64,000 bases of DNA from Janthinobacterium rivuli. GTDB lineage: Bacteria > Pseudomonadota > Gammaproteobacteria > Burkholderiales > Burkholderiaceae_D. The notes below the pieces were generated by a model. It did no database searches and was not told where the DNA came from. It was given only the letters and a program-made list of their open reading frames with translations. A program made the position numbers and the translations under genes. Location of the stretch: positions 4,030,001 to 4,094,000 of the forward strand of contig NZ_CP121464.1 in the NCBI RefSeq assembly GCF_029690045.1. Direction: 5' to 3'. Positions 7,829 to 16,147 of the stretch are shown here, piece by piece; within the stretch, counting starts at the first letter, position 1, and every line of letters starts with the position of its first letter.

Positions 7829-8878
7829 TCAGTCGCCGCCCCGGGTGGAGTTGCGCACGATCAGCTTGCCTGGCAACAGCACCTCGCGCGGCGGGCATTG
7901 CTCGCCCTGCAGGCGCGACAGCATGCACGTCATCGCAGTAAAGCCGATTTCATAGGTCTGCTGCTCGATCGTGCTCAGGCCCGCCAGCGGCGACCATGGC
8001 AATTCATCAAAACCCAGCAAGCCCACGTCCTGCGGCATGCGCAATGCCAGGCGCTGCAGCATCAGCGCCAGTTCCAGCGCCACCATGCCGTTCGAGGCCA
8101 GCAGCGCCACGCGGCGGCCGCGCCACTGCGCCAGGCACTCCCGCACCTGCGCGTCGATGGAGGGTCGGTCGTCCAGGTCCACCGCCAGCACTTCGCCCAC
8201 GCAAGCCGGATGCTCGGCCATCACGGACTGGAAACCCTCGGCGCGCATCAGGCGCGAACTGACGCCCGTCAATGGCGGCGCGATAAAGGCGATGGCATCG
8301 AAACCCTGCTCGATCAGATGCGCGGTAGCCAGGCGGCCCGCCTGCACATTGTCCAGGCCCACCAGGTCGAAATCGGCGCCCTCGATGCGGCGGTCGACCA
8401 GCACGATGGGCATGCCCGCCTGCTGCAAGTCGGACGACTCGATGTTGCGCCCCTGCGTGTTGACGATCAGCCCTTCCACGCTGTACGAGCGCAGCGCGGC
8501 CAGCGACTGGCGTTCGCGCTGTTCGTCATTGCCGGTATTACACAGAATCAAGGTATAGCCATGTTGCTGGCAAGCCGCTTCCACGCCTTGCAGCACGGCC
8601 ACCGTGTAGGGATTAAGCATGTCCGCCACGACCATGCCAATCAGGCGCGTGCGTCCCCGCTTGAGGCCGCGCGCCATCTGGTTCGGCTGGTAGCCGAGGC
8701 GCGCGATGGTGCTGGTGATCTGCTGGCGGATATTCTCGGACAGGGCGTCGAGCTCACCGCCGAGAAAGCGCGACACGCTCGTCTTCGACACGCCCGCCTC
8801 GCGCGCCACCTGGGCGATGGTCACGGGCCGTGCCGGCTCGCCGGAGAGGGTTTTTTTGCTGCCGCGTACTGAATCCAA
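7829..8878 (-). CDS. LacI-family transcriptional regulator, PtxS-like
   Basis: This 349-residue regulator starts with TTG at 8878, preceded by GGAG at eight bases. The N-terminal LacI helix-turn-helix is VTIAQVAREAGVSKTSVSRFLGG (about residues 18-40), with the hinge region GYQPNQMARGLKRGRTRLIGMVV. A periplasmic-binding-protein-like effector domain follows (VEGLIVNTQGR, PIVLVDRRI, GLLGFDELPWSPLAGLSTIEQ). The adjacent kguE/K/D-like genes and the CCGG-centred operators make PtxS, the 2-ketogluconate-responsive repressor, the best match. It faces the same way as the operon it should control, and a perfect palindrome in its own leader region suggests autoregulation. Confidence 0.85.
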   Translation of the reverse strand: MDSVRGSKKTLSGEPARPVTIAQVAREAGVSKTSVSRFLGGELDALSENIRQQITSTIARLGYQPNQMARGLKRGRTRLIGMVVADMLNPYTVAVLQGVEAACQQHGYTLILCNTGNDEQRERQSLAALRSYSVEGLIVNTQGRNIESSDLQQAGMPIVLVDRRIEGADFDLVGLDNVQAGRLATAHLIEQGFDAIAFIAPPLTGVSSRLMRAEGFQSVMAEHPACVGEVLAVDLDDRPSIDAQVRECLAQWRGRRVALLASNGMVALELALMLQRLALRMPQDVGLLGFDELPWSPLAGLSTIEQQTYEIGFTAMTCMLSRLQGEQCPPREVLLPGKLIVRNSTRGGD

Positions 8879-8916
8879 GGTCTATCTCCACTGCCTGTTG
8901 ATCTGCATATTTTTAT

Positions 8917-8934
8917 TTTGGAACCGGTTCCAAA
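8917..8934. promoter_or_regulatory. Perfect 18-base palindrome in the regulator promoter region
   Basis: TTTGGAACCGGTTCCAAA is a perfect dyad 39 bases upstream of the regulator's TTG start. It shares the GAACCGGTTC core with the site at 7774-7791 and is most simply read as the autoregulatory LacI-type operator. Confidence 0.8.
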
Positions 8935-9010
8935 GATAGCACCCACGAATCGATGACGCAAGCGATTTGATTGCCTGTGGCGGCGAAGGAACATGATGGG
9001 GGCATGAATG

Positions 9011-9054
9011 AAAAAACGCCGCCCGCCCCCGGCAAATGCCGAGGGCGGGCGGCG
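9011..9054 (-). terminator. Strong intrinsic terminator of ppnN
   Basis: An 18-position GC-rich stem with one mismatch (arms 9017-9034 and 9037-9054, tiny loop) is followed on the minus strand by six T. It begins 12 bases after the ppnN stop. Confidence 0.9.
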
Positions 9055-9066
9055 CTGACTAAAAAA

Positions 9067-10437
9067 TTACTGGACGACGGTGTAGCAAGGCACGTATGCC
9101 GTACCCGCCAGTTTCATGCGGTGCTGCGCCACGAAGGAAGCGAGCAACGCATCCATGGGGCCGGCGATGGATTTGTCGCCGTGGATCTCGAAGTTGCCGT
9201 GCTCTTCGATCGAGCGGATGCCGTCATCCTTGACGTTACCCGCCACCACGCCGGAAAACGCGCGGCGCAACTGGGCCGCCAGCAAGTGCGTGGGCTGGTT
9301 CTTGTGCAGGCTCAGGTTGCGCATGTTTTCATGCGTGGGGTGGAACGGCTTCTGAAACTCATGGTCGATCTTCAAGAGCCAATTGAAGTAATACGCGTCG
9401 CTGTGCGCCTTGCGGAATTCGCGCACCTGGCGGATGCCTTCGAGCATCTCGCGCGCCACCAGTTCCGGGTCGTCGATGATGATTTTATAACGCTGCTGTG
9501 CTTCCGGGCCCAGGGTGTCGTGGATGAACTGGTTGATCTGCACGAAATACTCGCGGGAGGTCTCCGGCCCCGTGAAGATCAGCGGGAAGGGAATTTCCGC
9601 GTTGTCCGGGTGCAGCAGGATGCCGAGAATATACAAAATCTCTTCGGCCGTGCCCGCGCCGCCAGGGAACACAACGATGCCGTGGCCGGCGCGCACGAAC
9701 GCTTCCAGGCGCTTTTCGATGTCCGGCATGATGACCAGGTCATTGACGATAGGGTTCGGCGACTCGGCCGCGATGATGCCCGGCTCGGTGATGCCGAGAT
9801 AGCGGCCATTGTGCAAACGCTGCTTGGCGTGGCCGATGGTGGCGCCCTTCATGGGGCCCTTCATGGCGCCGGGGCCGCAGCCGGTGCAGATGTCGAGGCC
9901 GCGCAAGCCCAGCTGGTAGCCCACTTCCTTCGAATAATTGTATTCGGCGCGGTTGATCGAGTGGCCGCCCCAGCACACGACCAGGTTCGGGTTGAGCTGG
10001 GTTTGCAGCACGTTGGCGTTGCGCAGGATGTGGAAGACGGCGTCCGTCACGCCTTCCGTGCTCTGCAAGTCGAATTTCGGGTTGCCCGTCACTTCATCGC
10101 TGACGAAGATGATGTCGCGCAGCACGGCGAACAGGTGCTCGTGGATGCCCTTGATCATCTTGCCGTCGACAAAGGCGATGGCTGGCGCGCCCTTGATGTC
10201 GAGCTTGATGCCGCGCTCGCGCTGGATGATGGAAATTTCAAACGACTGGTAGCGCTCAAGCAGGGCGCGGCCATCGTCGATGGTGCTGCCGCAATTCAGG
10301 ACCGCCAGCGCGCAGCGGCGGAAAGTGTTGTACAGGCCACCCTGGCTGGTGTCGAGCAGTTTGTTGACTTCAGTCTTGGAGAGCACGTCCAGGCGGCCTT
10401 CCGGTGAAACCAGAGTATCGATAACGTCGTGTTCCAT
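9067..10437 (-). CDS. ppnN: Pyrimidine/purine nucleotide 5'-monophosphate nucleosidase (LOG family)
   Basis: This 456-residue protein matches the length of E. coli PpnN (YgdH). It has the LOG-family nucleotide site, seen as CTGCGPGAMKGPMKGA and the signature VVFPGGAGTAEEILYILGILL, flanked by the extra N- and C-terminal domains that set PpnN apart from short LOG proteins. The enzyme cleaves nucleoside monophosphates to base and ribose 5-phosphate for nucleotide salvage; E. coli PpnN is controlled by (p)ppGpp. ATG 10437 (MEHDVIDTLVSPEGRLDVLSK) is chosen because the upstream extension is arginine-rich and unlike the family. It is monocistronic and divergent from the peptide transporter. Confidence 0.93.
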   Translation of the reverse strand: MEHDVIDTLVSPEGRLDVLSKTEVNKLLDTSQGGLYNTFRRCALAVLNCGSTIDDGRALLERYQSFEISIIQRERGIKLDIKGAPAIAFVDGKMIKGIHEHLFAVLRDIIFVSDEVTGNPKFDLQSTEGVTDAVFHILRNANVLQTQLNPNLVVCWGGHSINRAEYNYSKEVGYQLGLRGLDICTGCGPGAMKGPMKGATIGHAKQRLHNGRYLGITEPGIIAAESPNPIVNDLVIMPDIEKRLEAFVRAGHGIVVFPGGAGTAEEILYILGILLHPDNAEIPFPLIFTGPETSREYFVQINQFIHDTLGPEAQQRYKIIIDDPELVAREMLEGIRQVREFRKAHSDAYYFNWLLKIDHEFQKPFHPTHENMRNLSLHKNQPTHLLAAQLRRAFSGVVAGNVKDDGIRSIEEHGNFEIHGDKSIAGPMDALLASFVAQHRMKLAGTAYVPCYTVVQ

Positions 10438-10748
10438 AATGCGAAAAATCCCTTTAAAAATCGATGCTCGAAGGTCATGCAGCCTTAATATACGACAAGT
10501 CAGGCAAGTTGTGCTGTGCCGCCGCAAAATCGCCGGTGCCGCCCTTGCCTGCAAACCGGTTTGAACAATATGAAACAGTCATTCTTGCTAATGCGAATCG
10601 AAATCTTCGCTCAGCGCAATTTGTAGATTAGAATGCCAGCCTATTGGAATTCCCGTGCGTGAGGTTCTTCATGAGAGTCCCCGCCGCCCGCAGGCTTCCA
10701 TAAGTTCGTTGTATCGATTGACTATAATAATTTTTCAGGAGGAACCGC
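10438..10748. other. Divergent intergenic region, ppnN / peptide transporter
   Basis: This 311-base gene-free stretch separates two divergent starts. A TATAAT hexamer at 10723-10728 lies just before the transporter's AGGAGGA ribosome site, which would give a very short leader. No convincing -35 partner, operator palindrome or RNA element was seen, nor any conserved small ORF. Confidence 0.5.
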
Positions 10749-12254
10749 ATGAGCGGTGCGACTACGCCCAACAAGGAAGCCGTTATTCCCGAGTTCAAGC
10801 AGATTATGGGCCATCCAAGCCCATTGTGGATGTTGTTCATGACTGAATTCTGGGAACGCTTCGCGTTCTACGGAGTTCGCTGGGCGCTGGTACTGTACAT
10901 CGTGGCCCAGTTCCACGCTGGCGACGGTTCGGGACAGGCAGCGGCCAACCTTACCTATGGTTCCTTCCTCGCGCTGGTGTACGCCGGCGCCTTGTTCGGC
11001 GGCTACATCGCCGACCGGGTCATCGGTTACCAGCGCTCGATCTTGCTGGGCGCCGTCTTCATGGCTGCCGGCCTGTTCTGCATCTCGGTACCGAACCAGG
11101 ACATCTTCAACCTGGGCCTGGCCACCATGATCGTCGGTAACGGCATGTTCAAGCCGAACATCTCGACCATGGTCGGCAAGCTGTACACGACCGCCGATCC
11201 GCGCCGCGACAGTGGCTTCACGATCTTCTACATGGGTATCAACATGGGCGCCATGGTTGCCCCTGTCTTCACCCAGTGGCTGGCCGAGTCGATCTTCGGC
11301 ACCAGCGCCATGCCGTCGTACAAGATGGTCTTCATGGCGTCCGGTTTCGGCATGCTGATCAGCCTGGTATGGTTCGCCATCGGCCGCCGCGCCCTCAAAG
11401 GCATCGGCGCTCCGGAAGCCGGTTCCGGCAACCCGATGCGCGTAGTCTGGGTGGCCGTCGGCTCCCTGTGCGTGATCCCGCTGATGTACTTCCTCTTGAC
11501 CGTCGGCGCTGAAAAGCTGCAAATCGTCCTGACCGTGCTGTTCGTCGGCCTGGCCGTGATGCTGATGTTCGAAGGCATACGCAACGGCAAAGTGGCGCGT
11601 GACCGCGTCATCGCCATGCTGCTGATCTTTGTCTTCAACATCCTGTTCTGGATGTTCTTCGAGCAGGCAGGCAGCTCGTTTACCTTCCTGGCTGACAAGA
11701 TCGTCAACCGCGACCTGGGCTTCTGGATCTTCCCGACCGCCTACTTCCAGACCGTCAATTCGGTCGCCATCATCGTCTTCGCGCCGATCATTGCCGCCAT
11801 CTGGGTCTTCCTGGCGCGCCACAACGTCAATCCGTCGATCCCGCGCAAATTCGGCCTGGGCTTGCTGGGGAACGCATTGGCCTTCGGTTTGCTGATCTTC
11901 GCTCTGTCGAGCCTGGTTGGCGCCGACAACAAGATCCCGTTCTGGACCCTGACCACCGTCTACGTGCTGCAATCGATCGGCGAGCTGTGCCTGTCGCCTA
12001 TCGGCCTGTCGATGGTCACCAAGCTGGCGCCAGTGCGCCTGGTCGGCCTGGGCATGGGCGGCTGGTTCCTGTCGACTGGTATCGGCAACAACCTGTCGGG
12101 CATCTTCGCCAGCCACGTCAGCGGCACCAGCGGCATGTCGGTGCAGTCGGCCCTGTCCGGCTACACCTTCGGCTTCTGGTCCCTGCTGGGCGCCGGCGTG
12201 ATCCTGTTCCTGATCGCACCGCTGATCAACAAACTGATGCATGGCGTGAAGTAA
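10749..12254 (+). CDS. POT/PTR-family proton-dependent di/tripeptide transporter
   Basis: This 501-residue inner-membrane carrier of the major facilitator superfamily starts at ATG 10749, six bases after AGGAGGA. The proton-coupling motif ExxERF is present as EFWERFAFYG near residue 33, and the PTR2 signature region FTIFYMGINMGAMVAP follows. About 12-14 hydrophobic helices are visible. The family imports di- and tripeptides with protons (DtpA/DtpB in E. coli). It stands alone between ppnN and its own terminator. The specific isoform cannot be assigned. Confidence 0.93.
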   Translation: MSGATTPNKEAVIPEFKQIMGHPSPLWMLFMTEFWERFAFYGVRWALVLYIVAQFHAGDGSGQAAANLTYGSFLALVYAGALFGGYIADRVIGYQRSILLGAVFMAAGLFCISVPNQDIFNLGLATMIVGNGMFKPNISTMVGKLYTTADPRRDSGFTIFYMGINMGAMVAPVFTQWLAESIFGTSAMPSYKMVFMASGFGMLISLVWFAIGRRALKGIGAPEAGSGNPMRVVWVAVGSLCVIPLMYFLLTVGAEKLQIVLTVLFVGLAVMLMFEGIRNGKVARDRVIAMLLIFVFNILFWMFFEQAGSSFTFLADKIVNRDLGFWIFPTAYFQTVNSVAIIVFAPIIAAIWVFLARHNVNPSIPRKFGLGLLGNALAFGLLIFALSSLVGADNKIPFWTLTTVYVLQSIGELCLSPIGLSMVTKLAPVRLVGLGMGGWFLSTGIGNNLSGIFASHVSGTSGMSVQSALSGYTFGFWSLLGAGVILFLIAPLINKLMHGVK

Positions 12255-12273
12255 GCGTTCTGCCTTAGCTGAC

Positions 12274-12302
12274 AACGGCGGCCTGCGGGCCGCCGTTTTT
12301 CA
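12274..12302 (+). terminator. Intrinsic terminator of the peptide transporter gene
   Basis: A nine-pair stem (ACGGCGGCC, four-base loop) is followed by a T run at 12296-12301, 20 bases after the transporter stop. Confidence 0.9.
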
Positions 12303-12385
12303 TTCCAGCGCCGGTTTTCCCCTTGCCGGGCGGTACAATACGGCCAGGGCCACCGGCCACTCCACTCACATCACCAAAGAATATT

Positions 12386-13072
12386 ATGTCCAGCATCTCC
12401 ACCACCACGCCCCTCTCCGACGACGAATACGCCGAACTCGACACCCTGCTGGCCGCGCCTGCCCTGGCCGGCCGTGCCATGGACGTGTCGATGCTGGAAG
12501 GTTTTCTCACGGCCGTCGCCCTGAGTCCGAAACAGATCGCGCCAGAACAGTGGCTGCCGTGGGTGTGGGACAAGGCGACCGGCAGCGCCTCGCCAGCACA
12601 GGATGAGGCCAGCGAACGGGCGGCCAGCCTGGCGCAGCGCCACCACGCCTATATGGTCGAATGGCTGGCAAAGGACCCGGACAGCTTCGAGCCCATCTAT
12701 GTGTGCGGCCCGGAATGGAGCGTGCCCGCCTGGTGCACCGGTTTTGTGCTTGGCACGAGCCTGGACAAGCCCCAATGGGCCGCCCTGGCCGTCAGCCACC
12801 CGCAATACCTGGCGCCGTTCCAGCACCTGGCCACGGCCGGCGAACTCGATGACGATGCCGCTGAAACAGCCATGGATGGCGTGATTCCTTCCGTGATCGC
12901 CATCAACGCGGCCTGGGCGCGCCAGCGCCACCTGAAAAGCCAGGCACACAGCCAGCCCGGCGCCACGGTCTTGCGCGAACTGCCGAAGACGGGCCGCAAC
13001 GACCCGTGCCACTGCGGCAGCGGCAAGAAGTACAAGAAATGCTGTGCCGACGCCGATAGCGCGGCCACCTAA
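12386..13072 (+). CDS. UPF0149 (YecA-like) protein with C-terminal SEC-C zinc motif
   Basis: This 228-residue protein starts at ATG 12386 ([19 protein letters not shown]), chosen because the in-frame extension upstream is proline-rich and non-coding in character. The UPF0149 helical domain ([26 protein letters not shown]) fills the first 180 residues. The tail [18 protein letters not shown] is a classic SEC-C motif with the CxCx8CC zinc-binding cysteines, as in SecA and YecA. YecA-type proteins associate with ribosomes or Sec-linked chaperone functions; the precise role here is unknown. Two further genes follow on the same strand. Confidence 0.85.
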   Translation: MSSISTTTPLSDDEYAELDTLLAAPALAGRAMDVSMLEGFLTAVALSPKQIAPEQWLPWVWDKATGSASPAQDEASERAASLAQRHHAYMVEWLAKDPDSFEPIYVCGPEWSVPAWCTGFVLGTSLDKPQWAALAVSHPQYLAPFQHLATAGELDDDAAETAMDGVIPSVIAINAAWARQRHLKSQAHSQPGATVLRELPKTGRNDPCHCGSGKKYKKCCADADSAAT

Positions 13073-13084
13073 GGCGATTCCTCC

Positions 13085-14785
13085 TTGCGCCAGCTGCTGA
13101 CGGCCATCCTGCGCTTCCTGCTGCGCCACGCGCTGCAGTTCGCCCTGTTCATCCTCATCCTGCTGGCCGGACGCCTGCTGCTGGCCGAATGGCGCGCCTA
13201 CAGCGCCGGCAGCGAGGCCGTCGTCGCGCTGAGGCTGGCCGCCAACGGCGCCGATCGTCATGGCGCCGGCCTGGCAGGTGCCGCCACGGCGCGGGTCAAC
13301 GCCCTGCAAACGGCCTCGCACACGGCCATCGCCGCGCGCCTGGCGCAAGTGCAGGCGCAATTGACCACTTTGCGCGCGCGGCAGCAGCCCTCGCTGTTCA
13401 CCCTCCCCCTGCCCGACACGAACACCCTGGCCCTGCACGCGCAAGACGAAGCGGCGCGCCGTGTGGAGATCGAAGTACTGATACAGGAAGCCCGTTATCT
13501 GACCGCGCTGCAGGCGGCGGTCAGCGGCGCAGATGCACGTCAGACGCTGGCGCGCCTGCACGCGGACCACGTGCGCGCGTATGCGGCACTGCAAAATAAT
13601 CTGCGCCAGCGCCGGCAACTGGAAGCGCAGCACCCGCTGGCGGCCCGCCTGCCCGGCAGCGACGCCTATGCGCAGCTGTCGCAACTCGAAGCGCAGGGCC
13701 AGCGCTTGCGCGATATCAACCTGCAAGCGTATGAAGCCTGGACAACGCAGCGCGCCCGCACTAGCGCCACGCACTCCGCCCGCCCCGCCCCATTTACCAT
13801 CGACGAGCAAGCCTTGGCCGGCGCGCTGGCGCCCGTGCAGGCGGCGATTACGGCCGGCGAAGGACAGCTGGCGCGCAACTGGATCGCCCGCTGGCGCGCT
13901 CCCGTCATGGACGTGGCGCCCACGGCCGCCCTGCTGGTCTTGTCGGCCATGTTGCTGCCCGTGGCCATCAAGGCCTTCTTTTACTTCGTGCTGGCACCCG
14001 TTGCTGCGCGTTTGCCACCGCTGTCGATCGCGCGCACATTGCAGCTCAACGCCGCCAGCCTGCCCCTGCCGCCGCAGGGTGAGTCGCGCATTTCCGCCGT
14101 TTCGCAGGGCTTGCTGCTGCAGCCTGGCCAGCGGATGCTGATCCATCCCGAATACCTGCAATCGTCGCCCGTCAGTACACATAAACGCACGCAGTGGCTG
14201 CTGGACTGGCGCTTTCCGTTCACCAGCCTGGCCGCCGGCATGGTGGCGCTGACGCGGCTGGAAAGCAGCGAGCCAGCATCCGTGACGATATCGGCCAGCG
14301 ACGATCCGCTGCTGGAAGTGGCCATCGTCCACCTGCCGGCCGGCAGCGCCCTCGTGTTCCAGCCACGGGGCCTCGTCGGCCTGATCTGCGATGCGGACCA
14401 GCCTTTGGCAATCAGCAGCCACTGGCGCCTGGGCAGCCTGCATGCCTGGCTTACCTTGCAGCTGCGCTTCATCGTTTTTCGCGGCCCCGTCACCCTGATC
14501 GTGCGCGGCTGCCGCGGCGTGCGCCTGGAACGGGCCGGCCAGGGGCGCTCCATCAGCCAGTCCGCCACCCTGGGTTTTACCACCGACGTGCTGTATTCGA
14601 CCCTGCGCAGCGAAACCTTCATCCCCTACCTGCGCGGCCAGCAGGCGCTGCTCAACGACCGCTTCGATGGCGACAACGGCGTCTATCTGTACGAGGAAAC
14701 CCCGCGCCACGGCAAGCATCCGGGCAAGGTGGGCAGCTGGTTCGAAGGGTTTACTGACGCGATTTTAAAAATATTCGGCATCTAG
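13085..14785 (+). CDS. Uncharacterised two-segment membrane protein with coiled-coil middle
   Basis: I do not recognise this 566-residue protein with certainty. The frame opens at TTG 13085, 12 bases after the SEC-C gene. Residues about 8-30 form a membrane segment, followed by a long alanine/glutamine-rich helical region likely to be coiled coil (residues 50-220), and a second membrane segment near 280-300. The last 250 residues are beta-rich (LLLQPGQRMLIHPEYLQ, HLPAGSALVFQPRGLVG, IVRGCRGVRLERAG) and faintly recall AIM24-type domains, which is low-confidence. The coiled coil would lie between the two membrane passes, probably in the periplasm. The real start could be slightly downstream. Confidence 0.7.
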   Translation: MRQLLTAILRFLLRHALQFALFILILLAGRLLLAEWRAYSAGSEAVVALRLAANGADRHGAGLAGAATARVNALQTASHTAIAARLAQVQAQLTTLRARQQPSLFTLPLPDTNTLALHAQDEAARRVEIEVLIQEARYLTALQAAVSGADARQTLARLHADHVRAYAALQNNLRQRRQLEAQHPLAARLPGSDAYAQLSQLEAQGQRLRDINLQAYEAWTTQRARTSATHSARPAPFTIDEQALAGALAPVQAAITAGEGQLARNWIARWRAPVMDVAPTAALLVLSAMLLPVAIKAFFYFVLAPVAARLPPLSIARTLQLNAASLPLPPQGESRISAVSQGLLLQPGQRMLIHPEYLQSSPVSTHKRTQWLLDWRFPFTSLAAGMVALTRLESSEPASVTISASDDPLLEVAIVHLPAGSALVFQPRGLVGLICDADQPLAISSHWRLGSLHAWLTLQLRFIVFRGPVTLIVRGCRGVRLERAGQGRSISQSATLGFTTDVLYSTLRSETFIPYLRGQQALLNDRFDGDNGVYLYEETPRHGKHPGKVGSWFEGFTDAILKIFGI

Positions 14786-14799
14786 CCGGAAAGAACACC

Positions 14800-15180
14800 A
14801 TGAGCGATATCCTGTTTGCCGATTTTCTTGAGGACCATGCCGTGTATGCGGCGGCCGAGGCCTACTGGCAGGCACGCCTGGCCTTCCTCGACGGCCAGTG
14901 CGCGCCGTATCTGCGCACCGCGTTTGCCAATGGCCAGCCGTTTTATGACGGCAATCCCATCATCAACCTGGCGGACAGGAACGCCGGCAAGGCGGCGCGC
15001 ATCGTGCAGCAATGCCCGCATGAATTCGGCCACGACTACACGAGTTTCGAGCAAGCCATCGAACTGGCCGACGGCGATGGACATCGCCCGGCGCAGGAAA
15101 AGATCATCGTGCTGACCTTGACGCAGGCAACGGCGCATCGGGCCGAGGATGCACTGCGGGCGTGGTTCATGCCGGGCTAA
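14800..15180 (+). CDS. Small conserved-looking hypothetical protein
   Basis: This 126-residue soluble protein starts at ATG 14800 after GGAAAG and follows the membrane-protein gene by 14 bases, so it is probably cotranscribed. The sequence is acidic and aromatic-rich at the start (MSDILFADFLEDHAVYAAAEAYW), with no signal peptide or membrane segment. I recognise no family. Its 3' end overlaps the convergent GNAT gene by 14 bases. Confidence 0.7.
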   Translation: MSDILFADFLEDHAVYAAAEAYWQARLAFLDGQCAPYLRTAFANGQPFYDGNPIINLADRNAGKAARIVQQCPHEFGHDYTSFEQAIELADGDGHRPAQEKIIVLTLTQATAHRAEDALRAWFMPG

Positions 15181-15736
15181 AGGCCACACCCTCCGGCACA
15201 AAATCGGGCTGCAGCAAACCAAAGACGTGCAGGTCGACAAACACGCCATTTAACAGCTCCCCTTGCCGCAGCACGCCCTCGTGCGCAAACCCCAGCCGCT
15301 CGGCCAGCGCCATGCTGGCGTGATTGCCGGCCGCGCACTGTAATTCGATGCGGTGCAACTGCAGCGCGCCAAACGCATGCGCGAGGACGGCGCGTACCGC
15401 GGCGCTGGCGATGCCCCGGCCCTGGAACTGGCTTCCGAGGTAATAACCGATCCGGGCATTGCGCTCCGCTGCGTCGATGTCTTTCAGGCGGATGCTGCCG
15501 CACAAGGCCGTAGCGGAGAAAACATGCCACTCCAGGACGTCACCGCTGGCTGCGCGCGCGCAAGCGGCCTGCAGATAGGCCTGCGCCTCGCCGAAGGAGT
15601 CCAGCTGCACCACGGCGGGCAAATAAGCTTGCAGGTGCTCACGGTTTTGCGCCACCAGGGTGGCCAGCGCTTGCGCGTGTTCAGGCAAGGTTGGAACAAT
15701 GGAAATATCAGGAAATGCTGAAAGAGTCAGATGCAT
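15167..15736 (-). CDS. GNAT acetyltransferase, RimJ/RimL type
   Basis: This 189-residue protein starts at ATG 15736 (MHLTLSAFPDISIVPTL) after AGGGA. The acetyl-CoA site is visible as IGYYLGSQFQGRGIASAAVRAVLAHAF (the Q/RxxGxG/A loop), followed by HRIELQCAAGNHASMALAERLGFAHEGVLRQGELLNG, the usual end of ribosomal-protein serine acetyltransferases. It transfers acetyl to an N-terminus or small amine; the target is unknown. The 3' ends of this gene and the plus-strand neighbour overlap. Confidence 0.85.
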   Translation of the reverse strand: MHLTLSAFPDISIVPTLPEHAQALATLVAQNREHLQAYLPAVVQLDSFGEAQAYLQAACARAASGDVLEWHVFSATALCGSIRLKDIDAAERNARIGYYLGSQFQGRGIASAAVRAVLAHAFGALQLHRIELQCAAGNHASMALAERLGFAHEGVLRQGELLNGVFVDLHVFGLLQPDFVPEGVAFSPA

Positions 15737-15786
15737 AGATCCCTGGCGGGCCGGTAAAGTTAAAGTGGAAACGCGCAGCCATAGCG

Positions 15787-16014
15787 CTACGCCGCAATCG
15801 AATGCGACACCGTCAGCCACTCGCCCGGCTGCAGATTCGCCGCCGCCTCGCGCGTGGCCAGCACGCTGTCGGGGTCCAGGTCGGACCGGTTCAGCTTGTA
15901 GGAATAGGCGAAATCGTCGGCATCGAATGCCTGCCCCGCCTTGACGTAATACTTGAAGCCGACAAAGGAGTCGGGATTGGTGACGACCGAATACTCAAGC
16001 GTGACATTGTTCAT
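15787..16014 (-). CDS. Small hypothetical protein (75 residues)
   Basis: An ATG at 16014 is preceded by GAGG at five bases and gives a 75-residue soluble protein (MNNVTLEYSVVTNPDSFVGFKYYVKAGQ). A longer frame from 16047 lacks a ribosome site. It has no membrane segment, cysteine cluster or known motif. It lies 50 bases upstream of the GNAT gene on the same strand and may share its transcript. Confidence 0.55.
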   Translation of the reverse strand: MNNVTLEYSVVTNPDSFVGFKYYVKAGQAFDADDFAYSYKLNRSDLDPDSVLATREAAANLQPGEWLTVSHSIAA

Positions 16015-16147
16015 GGCGGGCCTCGTCGACGACGGTGAAGTAGCCATTATGCGTCAATTCCGGCGGCAGCGAATCCTTGCGGCAAGTCAATAGCCGTGCC
16101 GGCTGCCGGCGCTAGAGTGGCCTGAGCCAATCACCAAATGGAATGCC

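Noticed and set aside
10585..10615. Possible Fur-box-like sequence before the peptide transporter
   Set aside because: Only partial agreement with the repeated GATAAT pattern, and no iron-related gene beside it.
12371..14719. 782-codon minus frame opposite the SEC-C and coiled-coil protein genes
   Set aside because: Composition is that of a shadow frame; the plus-strand genes have a SEC-C motif, membrane segments and proper operon spacing.
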